A DNA stretch of 64,000 nucleotides. Source: Thermoflavifilum sp. GTDB lineage: Bacteria; Bacteroidota; Bacteroidia; Chitinophagales; Chitinophagaceae. This document shows positions 1-8,172 of this stretch, piece after piece; position 1 is the first letter of the stretch; each line of letters begins with the position of its first letter. The position numbers were made by a program, and so were the translations under genes. The notes beneath the pieces were generated by a model. That model was not told the DNA's origin. It saw only the letters and a list, made by a program, of their open reading frames with translations, and did no database searches. The DNA lies in contig NZ_CP063141.1 in NCBI RefSeq assembly GCF_014961315.1, positions 496,001 to 560,000 of the forward strand, in the 5' to 3' direction.

Positions 1-1883
1 TTACCTGCTCACCCATCCGGTTAGGGTTCTGGCCGGGAGGCGACCGCGATGGTAATCCTTTTGTAACGCCCGAGATTACCCTGAAGGTAGCGCAGGCTTT
101 GCGAAATGCTATTTTAGTTTCTTATTACCGGGATGTGCGCAAATTGCGCAGGAGATTGACATTTAAAGGCATATCAACGCTCGTAGCCCAGCTGGAAGAG
201 CTTTTGTACCGGCATGTGTTTGACCACCCCGAAAATCAGGTATTGACCGTGGATGATATCCGCAGGCCCCTGATTCAGATTCATGAGGCGCTGGTGCGGG
301 ATCACAATGGGTTATTCGCCGGTATGGTAGAGGAGTTGCTCAGCAAGATAGCGGCTTTTGGATTGTTTTTTGCTTCGCTGGATATTCGGCAGGATAGCTC
401 CATCCATCGCCGCATTATCGATCAAATTGCGGCCCGTGGCGAGGCCTTGCCTGTGCATTACGCTCAGTTATCCCTGGAAGAAAAACTGTCGTGCCTGACG
501 CAAATTCGCGTCAGGGTAAATCCCGATGATTTTTCTGATCCCCTGCTTCAGGACACGTTGCGGGTGATGGCTGCCATGAAAGATATTCAGCTGACCAACG
601 GGGAAGAAGGCTGTCATCGCTACATCATCAGCCATGCCACATCGGCAATTGACATCATGGAGGTATATGCCCTCTTTCTGATGAGTGGCTGGAAACCCGA
701 AGAGCTCCGGGTGGATATTGTACCGTTGTTTGAAACCATCGAAGATTTGCAACGCTGCAGTGAAGTGATGCAAACTTTGTACGCATTTCCTGCTTATCGC
801 GCCCATCTGGCCCGACGGGGCGACAAACAAACCATCATGCTGGGCTTTTCAGACGGCACGAAAGACGGCGGTTATCTGATGGCCAACTGGAGCATTTACA
901 AGGCCAAAGAATCGCTTACGGCCATTTCTCGGTCATCTGGCGTGCATGTACTTTTCTTCGACGGTAGAGGCGGACCACCAGCCCGTGGCGGAGGTAAAAC
1001 CCATCAATTCTACGCTTCTATGGGGCAAAATATCGCCAACGAAGAGATTCAGCTCACGGTGCAGGGGCAAACCATCAGCTCAAATTTTGGGACCACAACC
1101 TCTGCCCAGTACAACCTGGAGCAGCTGATGCATGCAGGTATATCTAACGGCCTGTTTGCTTCAAGGCGAATGACTTTCACTCCGGATGAAGAACAACTGC
1201 TCAGCCAGCTGGCTGAAGAAAGCTTCCGGGCTTTCCAGGCGTTAAAAAATCATCCTGATTTCCTGAATTACTTGAATTATGCGAGCCCCCTCAGGTATTA
1301 TGCTGAAACCAATATTGCCAGTCGGCCTTCCAGTCGGAACCGCTCAGCCAAACTAAATTTGAATGACTTGCGGGCAGTTCCCTATGTGGGCTCCTGGAGC
1401 CAGATCAAACAAAATGTACCCGGCTACTATGGCGTGGGAACCGCTCTGGAAGCGCTGTACAGGGCCGGTAAATGGAAGGCATTGCAGGAGCTTTATCAAC
1501 AATCGCTTTTCTTCCGCACCCTGCTCGATAACTGTGAAATGTCGATGAAAAAAAGCTTTTTCCCGCTCACCGCCTATCTGGCCAAACATCCAAAATTCGG
1601 CACCATCTGGAACATGATTTATGAGGAATATGAAAAGACTAAGAAATACCTGCTCATGCTATCCGGTGCAAGCGATCTGATGGAAAATTATCCGGTGGAA
1701 AAACTTTCTATTCAGATGCGGGAAAGGATTATGTTACCCCTGCTTACCATCCAGCAGCATGCGCTGGCTAAAATTCGAGCCCATCAGGAAAATCCGGAAT
1801 CGAGCTTACCGATTGAGACTTATGAAAAGCTGGCCATCCGTTGTTCATTCGGTATCATCAATGCCAGCAGAAATTCGGCCTGA
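1..1883 (+). CDS. ppc: Phosphoenolpyruvate carboxylase, C-terminal part (5' end outside window)
   Basis: Carboxylates phosphoenolpyruvate to oxaloacetate in the cytoplasm, refilling the TCA cycle (anaplerosis). The frame is open from base 3, so the gene starts before the window; about 626 C-terminal residues are visible. The first codons spell the family motif GGDRDGNP, followed by the RQDS segment, [10 protein letters not shown] and the glycine-rich catalytic loop [11 protein letters not shown]. The protein ends in RNSA where most family members end near RNTG; the C-terminus takes part in the allosteric/active site, so this is a small deviation worth noting. The stop abuts the stop of the convergent DUF1345 gene with no gap. 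The identification is very secure; regulation cannot be judged because the 5' end is missing. Confidence 0.96.
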   Translation, partial: TCSPIRLGFWPGGDRDGNPFVTPEITLKVAQALRNAILVSYYRDVRKLRRRLTFKGISTLVAQLEELLYRHVFDHPENQVLTVDDIRRPLIQIHEALVRDHNGLFAGMVEELLSKIAAFGLFFASLDIRQDSSIHRRIIDQIAARGEALPVHYAQLSLEEKLSCLTQIRVRVNPDDFSDPLLQDTLRVMAAMKDIQLTNGEEGCHRYIISHATSAIDIMEVYALFLMSGWKPEELRVDIVPLFETIEDLQRCSEVMQTLYAFPAYRAHLARRGDKQTIMLGFSDGTKDGGYLMANWSIYKAKESLTAISRSSGVHVLFFDGRGGPPARGGGKTHQFYASMGQNIANEEIQLTVQGQTISSNFGTTTSAQYNLEQLMHAGISNGLFASRRMTFTPDEEQLLSQLAEESFRAFQALKNHPDFLNYLNYASPLRYYAETNIASRPSSRNRSAKLNLNDLRAVPYVGSWSQIKQNVPGYYGVGTALEALYRAGKWKALQELYQQSLFFRTLLDNCEMSMKKSFFPLTAYLAKHPKFGTIWNMIYEEYEKTKKYLLMLSGASDLMENYPVEKLSIQMRERIMLPLLTIQQHALAKIRAHQENPESSLPIETYEKLAIRCSFGIINASRNSA

Positions 1884-2561
1884 TCATGATTTACCGGCTA
1901 ATAGATTAACCATCATAGCCAGAATAAAAGTATTAAACAAAAAGCCGATCAGGGCATGCAAAAAAGCCAGGCGACGAATCACACGCGAACCAATCTGCAC
2001 ATCCGACACCTGAAAGGTCATACCTATACAAAAAGAAAAATAAGCGAAATCCAGATAGTCAGGCCTTTTCTCCTCGGGAAATTCAAGTCCCCAGCCTTTA
2101 CCATGTGAAGGATCCGGACGTTTGCCTGAATAGTAATACAGATGCGCATAGTGCATGGCAAAAATGGTATGGACCAGCAGCCACGAAACCGCAATCACCA
2201 GCAATAAAAACCACCACTGTCCGTGAAGTGTTCCGGCAGGTAAATGCAACAATTTTATGATGGCGAGTAAACTCGCTATTGCGGTGAGTATCACACAGGT
2301 GAAAATCAGGTTTTGCCCCATGTCCAGTGAAGCCGCCCTGCGTTTGATTTCCGTCGGATGCAACAGTACAATTGAAATCCACATGGTGCATAACAACACA
2401 CCTGCATAAGTCAACCATAATTCTGCAAATCGTAACACCAGAGGTTGCCGGGGCAACGAATACATCCATACGGCAGCCAGCATGGTGCATACCAGCGCAA
2501 TCACCTGTCGCTGCCAGCCGGTAAGGTAGGCAATCCATCTCCAGAGTTTGAATGGAAACAT
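1884..2561 (-). CDS. DUF1345 family integral membrane protein
   Basis: Predicted inner-membrane protein of unknown function, about 225 residues. It has hydrophobic stretches consistent with five or so membrane segments and the polar signature of DUF1345: an HYAHLYY segment, then a GLEFPEE/PDYLDFAYFSF region and a final helix pair. The frame is open further upstream (to 2636), but the ATG at 2561 gives MFPFKLWRWIAYL, a sensible first membrane helix. The longer form would add an unlikely N-terminal stretch running towards the divergent gene at 2673. Family recognition rests on the PDYLDFAYFSF-type motif; no substrate or partner can be inferred. Confidence 0.8.
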   Translation of the reverse strand: MFPFKLWRWIAYLTGWQRQVIALVCTMLAAVWMYSLPRQPLVLRFAELWLTYAGVLLCTMWISIVLLHPTEIKRRAASLDMGQNLIFTCVILTAIASLLAIIKLLHLPAGTLHGQWWFLLLVIAVSWLLVHTIFAMHYAHLYYYSGKRPDPSHGKGWGLEFPEEKRPDYLDFAYFSFCIGMTFQVSDVQIGSRVIRRLAFLHALIGFLFNTFILAMMVNLLAGKS

Positions 2562-2672
2562 ATCGAAGTCATTTAACCGAAAAACAACAAAAAATACAAG
2601 AATCTTCACAGTTTCCGGCACTTTTTTCGCCCACATATCAACAGGTTTCCCTCACACACAAAAACCCATGAT

Positions 2673-3377
2673 ATGCTCATATCTGCACATTCCTGCACGC
2701 TTACGGCGCCTGATGTCCTGTCTGAACTTGCTTTCTCAGCCGACTGGCAAATGCTTTTCAGCAAACTTAAAAACCAGATCATGCTCATCACGCAGGCCCA
2801 ATCTCCGCTGGGTTATTTGCTGGTAAAAGAAATTGTGCGATATGGTATTCATGCCATTGTTACGGTGCCGGAACAGCAAATTATTGCGCGCTGGTGGAAG
2901 GAAATTTTTTCTTCCGATCCACACAGTACATGCATGGAAGAAAAGGCTATGAACCCGGAAACACTTATTCACCGCTTGCTCTGGAAATACGGGCAGTTGA
3001 ACGCCGTATGGTTGCATGCCGAATTTGCGCATGTGTATGCTTTAGGATACTACTGGAGAAGCTGGATTCAGGCCCTTTCTGGCATATTGAAAAGCAATAG
3101 TCGCATTATATTCAGTGCTGCTTTGCAAAGTGATGGTATGTCGTCCTCATCATCCAGGCAATGGTTGTCGACAGCAACACAAGAGCTAAGCAACACCCTG
3201 CAATGGGTAAAAAAATCCTTACATCCTTCCATTCCGTTTACCCATATTCCGCCTTTTTTGTATCAATGTGCCATACAAACCCGCGCTGATAAAGAAGCAT
3301 CCTTAAACACCTCTGCTGCAGTTAAGGAAGGCATTGCACGGCTTATGCTTGCTGATAAAATGTTGCAGGGGAATTAG
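2673..3377 (+). CDS. Degenerate short-chain-dehydrogenase-like (Rossmann) protein
   Basis: Function unknown. From about residue 37 the protein reads like a worn SDR: MLITQAQSPLG lies where TGxxxGIG of the nucleotide-binding loop is expected, GQLNAVWLHAEFAH resembles the NNAG strand, RIIFSAALQ resembles the S-containing strand, and SSSSSRQWLSTATQELS lies where YxxxK should be, with Tyr and Lys missing. Length (234 aa, or 198 aa from the ATG at 2781) fits a one-domain SDR. The start is uncertain, since no promoter motif was found upstream. It is divergent from the DUF1345 gene and followed 33 bases later by the 3' end of the convergent tmRNA gene. Treat the SDR fold as inference and catalytic activity as unlikely. 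Confidence 0.6.
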   Translation: MLISAHSCTLTAPDVLSELAFSADWQMLFSKLKNQIMLITQAQSPLGYLLVKEIVRYGIHAIVTVPEQQIIARWWKEIFSSDPHSTCMEEKAMNPETLIHRLLWKYGQLNAVWLHAEFAHVYALGYYWRSWIQALSGILKSNSRIIFSAALQSDGMSSSSSRQWLSTATQELSNTLQWVKKSLHPSIPFTHIPPFLYQCAIQTRADKEASLNTSAAVKEGIARLMLADKMLQGN

Positions 3378-3410
3378 TACACGAAGCAATACCCGGTTGA
3401 AGGAGAAGTG

Positions 3411-3782
3411 TGGAGCCGGCGGGAATCGAACCCGCGTCCATCCATGCTCTCTGAAAGCTTTCTACATGCTTATTCCGGCATTGGAGTTCAGGAAACCACT
3501 GGAGCCGGACAAACCGATGGTTTCCCTGAGCTGCTTGTCTTAAGCAACAGCTGCAGCGGGCTGTTGCCGCAACCTGTGTAAGTCCGATGATTCGGCGGGG
3601 CTGTCGATCACAGGTCTATCAACAAGCCCGGCCATAATGGCGTCCTGATCGCTGATCAGGCAGCCATGGCGTAAGAATAGTCGCCATTTACTTTCTGGAT
3701 CTTCAGATTAACGTGCTAACGATCCAACGCACGGCATGCTTACACTTTCAAAGAACCCATGTTGTCAAAACCTTTCGGCCCC
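3411..3782 (-). ncRNA. ssrA: Transfer-messenger RNA (tmRNA)
   Basis: Rescues stalled ribosomes by trans-translation with SmpB. The 3' end (minus strand) carries the tRNA-like TPsiC arm GGACGCGGGTTCGATTCCCG followed by CCGGCTCCA. The 5' end GGGGCCGAAAGGTTTTGAC pairs with it (GGGGCC against GGCTCC, one G-U). The 372-nt span, an internal tag reading frame and a promoter element ending 6 bases before the first G all agree. The terminal CCA is not encoded (CAC follows the discriminator A), so it must be added by the Cca enzyme, whose gene lies at 16.4 kb. It is a one-piece tmRNA; no permuted break is seen. Confidence 0.95.
3656..3685 (-). other. tmRNA tag-peptide reading frame (GDYSYAMAA)
   Basis: Within the tmRNA the minus strand reads GGC GAC TAT TCT TAC GCC ATG GCT GCC TGA, giving the tag G-D-Y-S-Y-A-M-A-A and stop. 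The hydrophobic AMAA end fits a degradation tag read by ClpXP-type proteases; many bacteria have ALAA. The resume codon is taken as GGC after AGTAAAT; a start one codon earlier (Asn) cannot be fully excluded. Confidence 0.85.
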
Positions 3783-3787
3783 GATAA

Positions 3788-3795
3788 CAAAATTA
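3788..3795 (-). promoter_or_regulatory. Bacteroidota -7 element for tmRNA
   Basis: The minus strand reads TAATTTTG, matching TAnnTTTG, with its last base 6 nt before the predicted first G of tmRNA. No good TTTG is present at the -33 spacing. Confidence 0.65.
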
Positions 3796-3832
3796 CGCAA
3801 ATCTTATTCCTGAATGGCATGTGCGCTATAAT

Positions 3833-3848
3833 CTGACATTCCTGTCAG
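3833..3848. repeat. Small perfect inverted repeat between rseP and ssrA
   Basis: CTGACA-TTCC-TGTCAG forms a 6-bp perfect stem in the 97-base gap between the rseP stop and the ssrA promoter. It lacks a clear T-tract on the rseP (minus) side, so it is only a weak terminator candidate. Confidence 0.35.
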
Positions 3849-3879
3849 CTTTTCTGCGTATCCTGACATATCCCTGCCA

Positions 3880-5223
3880 TTATCGACCGGTGAGGTGCCG
3901 CCAGATATCCAGCCCATTGGCATACAGCAACAAAGTAAACAAAATAATCATGCCGGCAATCTGGGCATATTCAAGGAATTTTTCGCTTGGCTTGCGGCGG
4001 GTAATGATTTCATAAAGCAAAAACAATACATGTCCACCATCCAGCGCAGGAATGGGCAGGATATTCATCACGGCCAGGATGATGGATAAAAATGCCGTCA
4101 TGCTCCAGAAGGCCTGCCAGTCCCAGAAAGCCGGAAACAGGCTGCCAATGGTAATGAATCCGCCTAATGAATCAGAAGTTTTTACCTCTTTAGAAAAGAA
4201 AATAAGCTTGAGTTGCTGGAGATAGCTTCCGATGCTGGCGATCCCTTTCTGGATACCCGCGGGAATAGACGCCAGAAAAGTATAATGCCGGGTTTCAAAA
4301 TGAAAAATCTTTTCTGGTGGGCGTTTACCAAAGCCAATCAACCCCTGGTCATTGATTCTGGCCTTCACGTACACGGTATCTCGCGGATGCCGCAATACAC
4401 CCAGCGTGACCACGGTATTGCGCATACCTTTTTCCACTTCCTGAAATTCCTGGTCGAATGGGGTAGGATGTCCATTCAGGGAAATAACCCGATCGCCTTT
4501 CTGGAGCCTGCCATCAAGAAATTGAGCCGTTGGCAATACGGTATCCACAATTACGGGCATGCGCACGGAAACAAAACCCTTCCCTTTGCTTTTCACCAGC
4601 TGTTCAATGAATCCCTGCGGTACGGGCAGGCTGATCTGCACCCCATCACGATCGACCAGCAAGCGATGCGCCTGATTGACAATCATTTCGTAGGGGATGG
4701 AAGAAACATTTTCAACGGGTTTACCATCAATAGCCAGGATGCGGTCGCCATCACGTAAGCCCATCTGCTGAGCCAGCGGGCCGGCAGAAAGACCATAGGT
4801 AAGATTTTGCGGGGGCAAATAGGTTTCCCCCCATACCCAGAGCATGGCCACATAAATCATAAAAGCGAGAATCACATTCATGGTTACACCGCCAACCATG
4901 ATAATCAAGCGCTGCCAGGCTGGTTTGGCCCTGAATTCCCAGGGCTGTGGCGGCCTTTGCAATTGATCCTTATCCAGGCTCTCATCTATCATCCCGGCAA
5001 TTTTTACATATCCGCCCAGGGGAAGCCAGCCAATTCCATATTCGGTTTCCCCTTTCTTGAATTTGAACAGGGAAAACCAGGGATTAAAAAATAGGTAAAA
5101 CTTCTCCACTCGTGTTTTAAACAACTTGGCCGGAATGAAATGCCCCAACTCATGCCAGATCACCAGAATCGACAGGGATAACATGAGCTGGGCTAACTTA
5201 ATCAAAATTTGTGTGGTGGTCAT
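3880..5223 (-). CDS. rseP: RIP metalloprotease RseP (site-2 protease)
   Basis: Intramembrane zinc metalloprotease (M50B) that cleaves transmembrane anti-sigma factors and leftover signal peptides. Residues 24-28 are the zinc motif HELGH in the first membrane segment. Near the C-terminus NILPIPALDGGH supplies the conserved LDG motif with the third zinc ligand. Between them lie PDZ-like regions (around GLRDGDRILAIDGKPV and LQKGDRVISLNGHP). At 447 aa it is the usual length. It lies 17 bases downstream of dxr on the same strand, a classic linkage in bacteria, so the two are probably co-transcribed. Its anti-sigma substrate in this organism is not in the window. Confidence 0.94.
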   Translation of the reverse strand: MTTTQILIKLAQLMLSLSILVIWHELGHFIPAKLFKTRVEKFYLFFNPWFSLFKFKKGETEYGIGWLPLGGYVKIAGMIDESLDKDQLQRPPQPWEFRAKPAWQRLIIMVGGVTMNVILAFMIYVAMLWVWGETYLPPQNLTYGLSAGPLAQQMGLRDGDRILAIDGKPVENVSSIPYEMIVNQAHRLLVDRDGVQISLPVPQGFIEQLVKSKGKGFVSVRMPVIVDTVLPTAQFLDGRLQKGDRVISLNGHPTPFDQEFQEVEKGMRNTVVTLGVLRHPRDTVYVKARINDQGLIGFGKRPPEKIFHFETRHYTFLASIPAGIQKGIASIGSYLQQLKLIFFSKEVKTSDSLGGFITIGSLFPAFWDWQAFWSMTAFLSIILAVMNILPIPALDGGHVLFLLYEIITRRKPSEKFLEYAQIAGMIILFTLLLYANGLDIWRHLTGR

Positions 5224-5240
5224 TTCCAGATCAGGTTGTA

Positions 5241-6416
5241 TCAGCTTCTACGCTGCATTTTATCAATGAATAGCTGGGCGTACCGACGTGCGAGCCGATC
5301 GCTTTCTTCATATTCTGCCAGGCTGGGGTGCAAAATGAAGGAAACTTTTTCAAGTGTTTGCTCAATGACATCCGACATATCCAGAAAACCAATTTTGTTT
5401 TTCAGGAAAGCCAGGACGGCCTCTTCATTGGCTGCATTCATTACACAGGGCGCATTTCCTCCTTTCCGCAGTACGTCCATGGCAATAGCAAGATTACGAA
5501 ATGTTTTAATATCGGGGGCTTCAAAGCTCAAGGCTGGGAATTGTTTGAAGGAAAACCGGGGAAAATTATTGGCAACCCGATGGGGATAACAAAGGGCATA
5601 CTGAATGGGCAATTTCATGTCGGGCAGGCCAAGCTGTGCTTTCAGTGAACCATCCTCAAATTGAATCAAGGAATGAATCACTGATTGAGGATGAATCACC
5701 ACTTCAATCTGATCGGGTTGCAGATTAAAGAGCCAGCGGGCTTCAATCATTTCCAGGCCTTTATTCATTAAGGATGATGAATCGATTGTAATTTTCTCGC
5801 CCATGCGCCAGTTGGGGTGCTGAAGCGCGTGATCTTTTTTCACATTCACCAGGAAATTGGGTTTCTTACCCAGAAAAGGCCCACCCGATGCGGTAAGGAT
5901 AATCTTTTCGATGCGGTTATGCTGCTCGCCTTCCAGGCACTGGAAAATGGCCGAGTGTTCGGAATCAACCGGAATAATGCGTGCCTGATGATTTTTTACG
6001 GCTTCCATAATCCATTCACCGGCCACTACCAGGGTTTCTTTGTTAGCCAGGGCAATCGTTTTACCCCGCTGGATGGCCGATATGGTGGGCCGTAAACCCG
6101 CAAACCCCACAATGGCGGCTATGTGGATATCATACATGTCTTCGGCAGCCGCCTCTTCCAGCCCCTGTATGCCCGCCAGCACACGTATGCCCCTCTGCTG
6201 AAGTTCATTTTTAACCAGGCTATAGGAGGCCTCATCGCCTATAACCACCAGACGAGGATGAAAGCGAATCGCCTGCTGAATGAGCAGGTCTGCATTCTTC
6301 CAGGCTGTTAGCACAGCCACCTCGAACAGGTCTGGATGAGCTGCAATCACTTCCAGTGCCTGTGTTCCAATAGAGCCCGTTGATCCAAAAATGGCTATTC
6401 TTCGCGGAAACTGCAT
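5241..6416 (-). CDS. dxr: 1-deoxy-D-xylulose 5-phosphate reductoisomerase
   Basis: Converts DXP to methylerythritol 4-phosphate using NADPH and a divalent metal, the committed step of the MEP isoprenoid pathway. The N-terminal Rossmann motif GSTGSIG (residues about 11-17), the substrate/metal segment PVDSEHSAIFQCLEG, the flexible-loop region ASGGPFLGK and the Asn-Lys-Gly-Leu-Glu segment (MNKGLEMIEA) are all present, and 391 aa is the standard length. The start ATG at 6416 directly precedes the Rossmann strand. A terminator for the upstream ferredoxin gene lies 49 bases before this start, so dxr-rseP probably has its own promoter, although no consensus was found in that short gap. Confidence 0.96.
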   Translation of the reverse strand: MQFPRRIAIFGSTGSIGTQALEVIAAHPDLFEVAVLTAWKNADLLIQQAIRFHPRLVVIGDEASYSLVKNELQQRGIRVLAGIQGLEEAAAEDMYDIHIAAIVGFAGLRPTISAIQRGKTIALANKETLVVAGEWIMEAVKNHQARIIPVDSEHSAIFQCLEGEQHNRIEKIILTASGGPFLGKKPNFLVNVKKDHALQHPNWRMGEKITIDSSSLMNKGLEMIEARWLFNLQPDQIEVVIHPQSVIHSLIQFEDGSLKAQLGLPDMKLPIQYALCYPHRVANNFPRFSFKQFPALSFEAPDIKTFRNLAIAMDVLRKGGNAPCVMNAANEEAVLAFLKNKIGFLDMSDVIEQTLEKVSFILHPSLAEYEESDRLARRYAQLFIDKMQRRS

Positions 6417-6463
6417 GCAATATGCAATATCGGAATTTTTCAGGGATGCTTCCGTACTGAAGC

Positions 6464-6503
6464 AAAAATAAAAGAAAGCCGTTCCTGGTTATTCAAGAAC
6501 GGC
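6464..6503 (-). terminator. Rho-independent terminator of the ferredoxin gene
   Basis: Read on the minus strand, a perfect 7-bp stem GCCGTTC/GAACGGC (arms 6497-6503 and 6478-6484) is followed by a T-rich run TTTCTTTTATTTTT. The stem starts immediately after the ferredoxin stop codon. Confidence 0.8.
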
Positions 6504-6875
6504 CTAAAAATCCGTTATATCCCGAAGTTTACAGATGCAAGCGCTCTTTTTAGCGAGCAATTCCTCTTCGGATTCACGATATAATTCGTCGGGTACACAG
6601 CAATCTACAGGGCAAACCGCTGCACACTGCGGCTCTTCATGAAATCCTTTACATTCGGTACATTTATGCGGAACAATATAATAGGTGTCCACACTGATAG
6701 GCGGATTGCGTTGTTCGGCATCTACCACCGTGCCATCCAGCAGGGTATAAGGCCCTTTGACGGATGTACCATCGGCAATTGCCCATTCCACACCTCCTTC
6801 ATAAATAGCATTGTTCGGGCATTCGGGCTCGCAAGCCCCGCAATTGATGCATTCTTCTGTAATCTTGAGTGCCAT
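6504..6875 (-). CDS. 2x[4Fe-4S] ferredoxin
   Basis: Small cytoplasmic electron carrier, 123 aa. The first cluster motif is [12 protein letters not shown] near residue 10. The second is [18 protein letters not shown] near residue 75, with a long insert between CxxC and the last two cysteines, as in the Allochromatium-type/YfhL ferredoxins. A 45-residue linker between the clusters carries a paired-strand region. The electron partner is not evident; the divergent neighbour is a LuxC-type acyl-CoA reductase. It has its own -7 element about 38 bases upstream and a tight terminator, so it is probably a single-gene transcript. Confidence 0.92.
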   Translation of the reverse strand: MALKITEECINCGACEPECPNNAIYEGGVEWAIADGTSVKGPYTLLDGTVVDAEQRNPPISVDTYYIVPHKCTECKGFHEEPQCAAVCPVDCCVPDELYRESEEELLAKKSACICKLRDITDF

Positions 6876-6912
6876 TGGAATCCTGTTTTATGAAAACCAG
6901 TTTAATTTGCAA

Positions 6913-6920
6913 CAAAAATA
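6913..6920 (-). promoter_or_regulatory. -7 element for the ferredoxin gene
   Basis: The minus strand reads TATTTTTG (TAnnTTTG), giving a predicted leader of about 30 bases to the ferredoxin ATG. No -33 TTTG at 19-bp spacing. Confidence 0.45.
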
Positions 6921-6986
6921 CACGTTCAAGCAAAGAAAACATAAATTTTTAAAAATCCTCCGTTTGGGTTTTGACAAACTCATGTC

Positions 6987-7988
6987 ATGCTGCTGGATAA
7001 AAAAATAGAACTGCTGGAAAGGCTTGGACATTATATGCTTTCCGATGACCCCGCATGGATACAGGCCAGGGAAAAAGCTTCGCTTGAAAATCCCTGGTTC
7101 ACTCCTGAATTCATTGAACTCGCCTCGCACCATATAGCCCGGAATTATTTGCATCCGCATAAGCTCCAGGAATGGTTAAACCCTTATGCAGAACGACTTC
7201 ACCAGCTGGTTCATCCTCGTAAAATAGGTCTGGTCATGGCTGGAAATATTCCCATGGTAGGCTTTCATGATTTGCTATGCGGATGGATCAGCGGGCATAG
7301 CCTGTGGATCAAATATGCTTCCCGCGATCGTGTGTTGATTCCTTTCCTGGTAGAAAAGCTAAAAGAATGGGCTGATGAACCATTGATGATCTTTGATGCA
7401 GACTTATTAAAGGGTTGTGATGCCTATATTGCAACCGGAAGCCAGAATACTTCCCGGTATTTTGAATATTATTTCGGTAAATATCCGCATATCATCCGCC
7501 GAAACCGCACATCTGTGGCTATACTCGATGGTACGGAATCAACAGACGAACTTCAATTGCTGGCAAAAGACATTTGTACGTATTTCGGGCTCGGGTGTCG
7601 CAATGTAACCAAGCTCTTTGTGCCGGAGGGATACGATTTTCAGGCGCTGGGGCATGCCCTTCAGGCCTATGCTTATTTCCTGGATCATCGACCCTATCGC
7701 CATAATTTCGACTATTATCTTTCGGTTTATCTGTTAAATCATCAGCCTCATCAGATGCTCGGGCATATCATCCTAAAACCCGATCCGGCTTTATTTTCCC
7801 CGGTAAGTGTGGTGCTCTATGAAACCTATTCAGAACCGGGTAAACTGTCCCGTAGCCTGCTCAATGATGCATCGATTCAATGTGTGGTGGGCAAAGGATT
7901 CATTCCTTTTGGTCAGGCGCAATTTCCCGGTCTTAGCGATTATGCCGATGGGATAGATACACTTGCGTTTCTGCTATCCCTGGGCTGA
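6987..7988 (+). CDS. LuxC-family acyl-CoA reductase
   Basis: Resembles the LuxC family (acyl-CoA reductase, NADPH-dependent reduction of an acyl thioester to the aldehyde), 333 aa against roughly 450-480 aa for bioluminescence LuxC, so it is a short form. Visible family features are the early segment KIGLVMAGNIPMVGFHDLLC, a central aldehyde-dehydrogenase-like fold and FGLGCRNVTKLFVP, which contains the expected catalytic Cys region. No luxD, luxE, luxA or luxB is nearby, so bioluminescence is not implied. The substrate could be a fatty or secondary-metabolite acyl thioester. It is divergent from the ferredoxin gene with 111 bases between, an arrangement that may be functional. Confidence 0.8.
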   Translation: MLLDKKIELLERLGHYMLSDDPAWIQAREKASLENPWFTPEFIELASHHIARNYLHPHKLQEWLNPYAERLHQLVHPRKIGLVMAGNIPMVGFHDLLCGWISGHSLWIKYASRDRVLIPFLVEKLKEWADEPLMIFDADLLKGCDAYIATGSQNTSRYFEYYFGKYPHIIRRNRTSVAILDGTESTDELQLLAKDICTYFGLGCRNVTKLFVPEGYDFQALGHALQAYAYFLDHRPYRHNFDYYLSVYLLNHQPHQMLGHIILKPDPALFSPVSVVLYETYSEPGKLSRSLLNDASIQCVVGKGFIPFGQAQFPGLSDYADGIDTLAFLLSLG

Positions 7989-8117
7989 CAGGTTAGCAGT
8001 GTCTTTTATCCATTCAACTGCATCAGCCGTTATGCCGCTTTTAACCCGTGTTTAACTATTGAAATAAATTATTGTTAAACCCTTTGTTTTCAAGACTATC
8101 GGGCTTGAGTCAGTTCC

Positions 8118-8125
8118 TAAATTTG
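8118..8125 (+). promoter_or_regulatory. -7 element for the htrA gene
   Basis: TAAATTTG matches TAnnTTTG and lies 47 bases before the chosen ATG at 8173. No matching -33 element at the usual spacing. Confidence 0.45.
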
Positions 8126-8172
8126 TACAACAGGTATGCAGTTTGTACACTTCCTATCAAAACGATACAATC

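Noticed and set aside
3334..3543. Open frame of 69 codons crossing the start of the tmRNA region
   Set aside because: It overlaps the 3' tRNA-like part of tmRNA on the other strand; its GGNRTRVHPC stretch is the typical false protein made by translating a tmRNA/tRNA end.
6987..7988. Bioluminescence operon
   Set aside because: Only a short LuxC-like reductase is present; luxABDE genes are absent.
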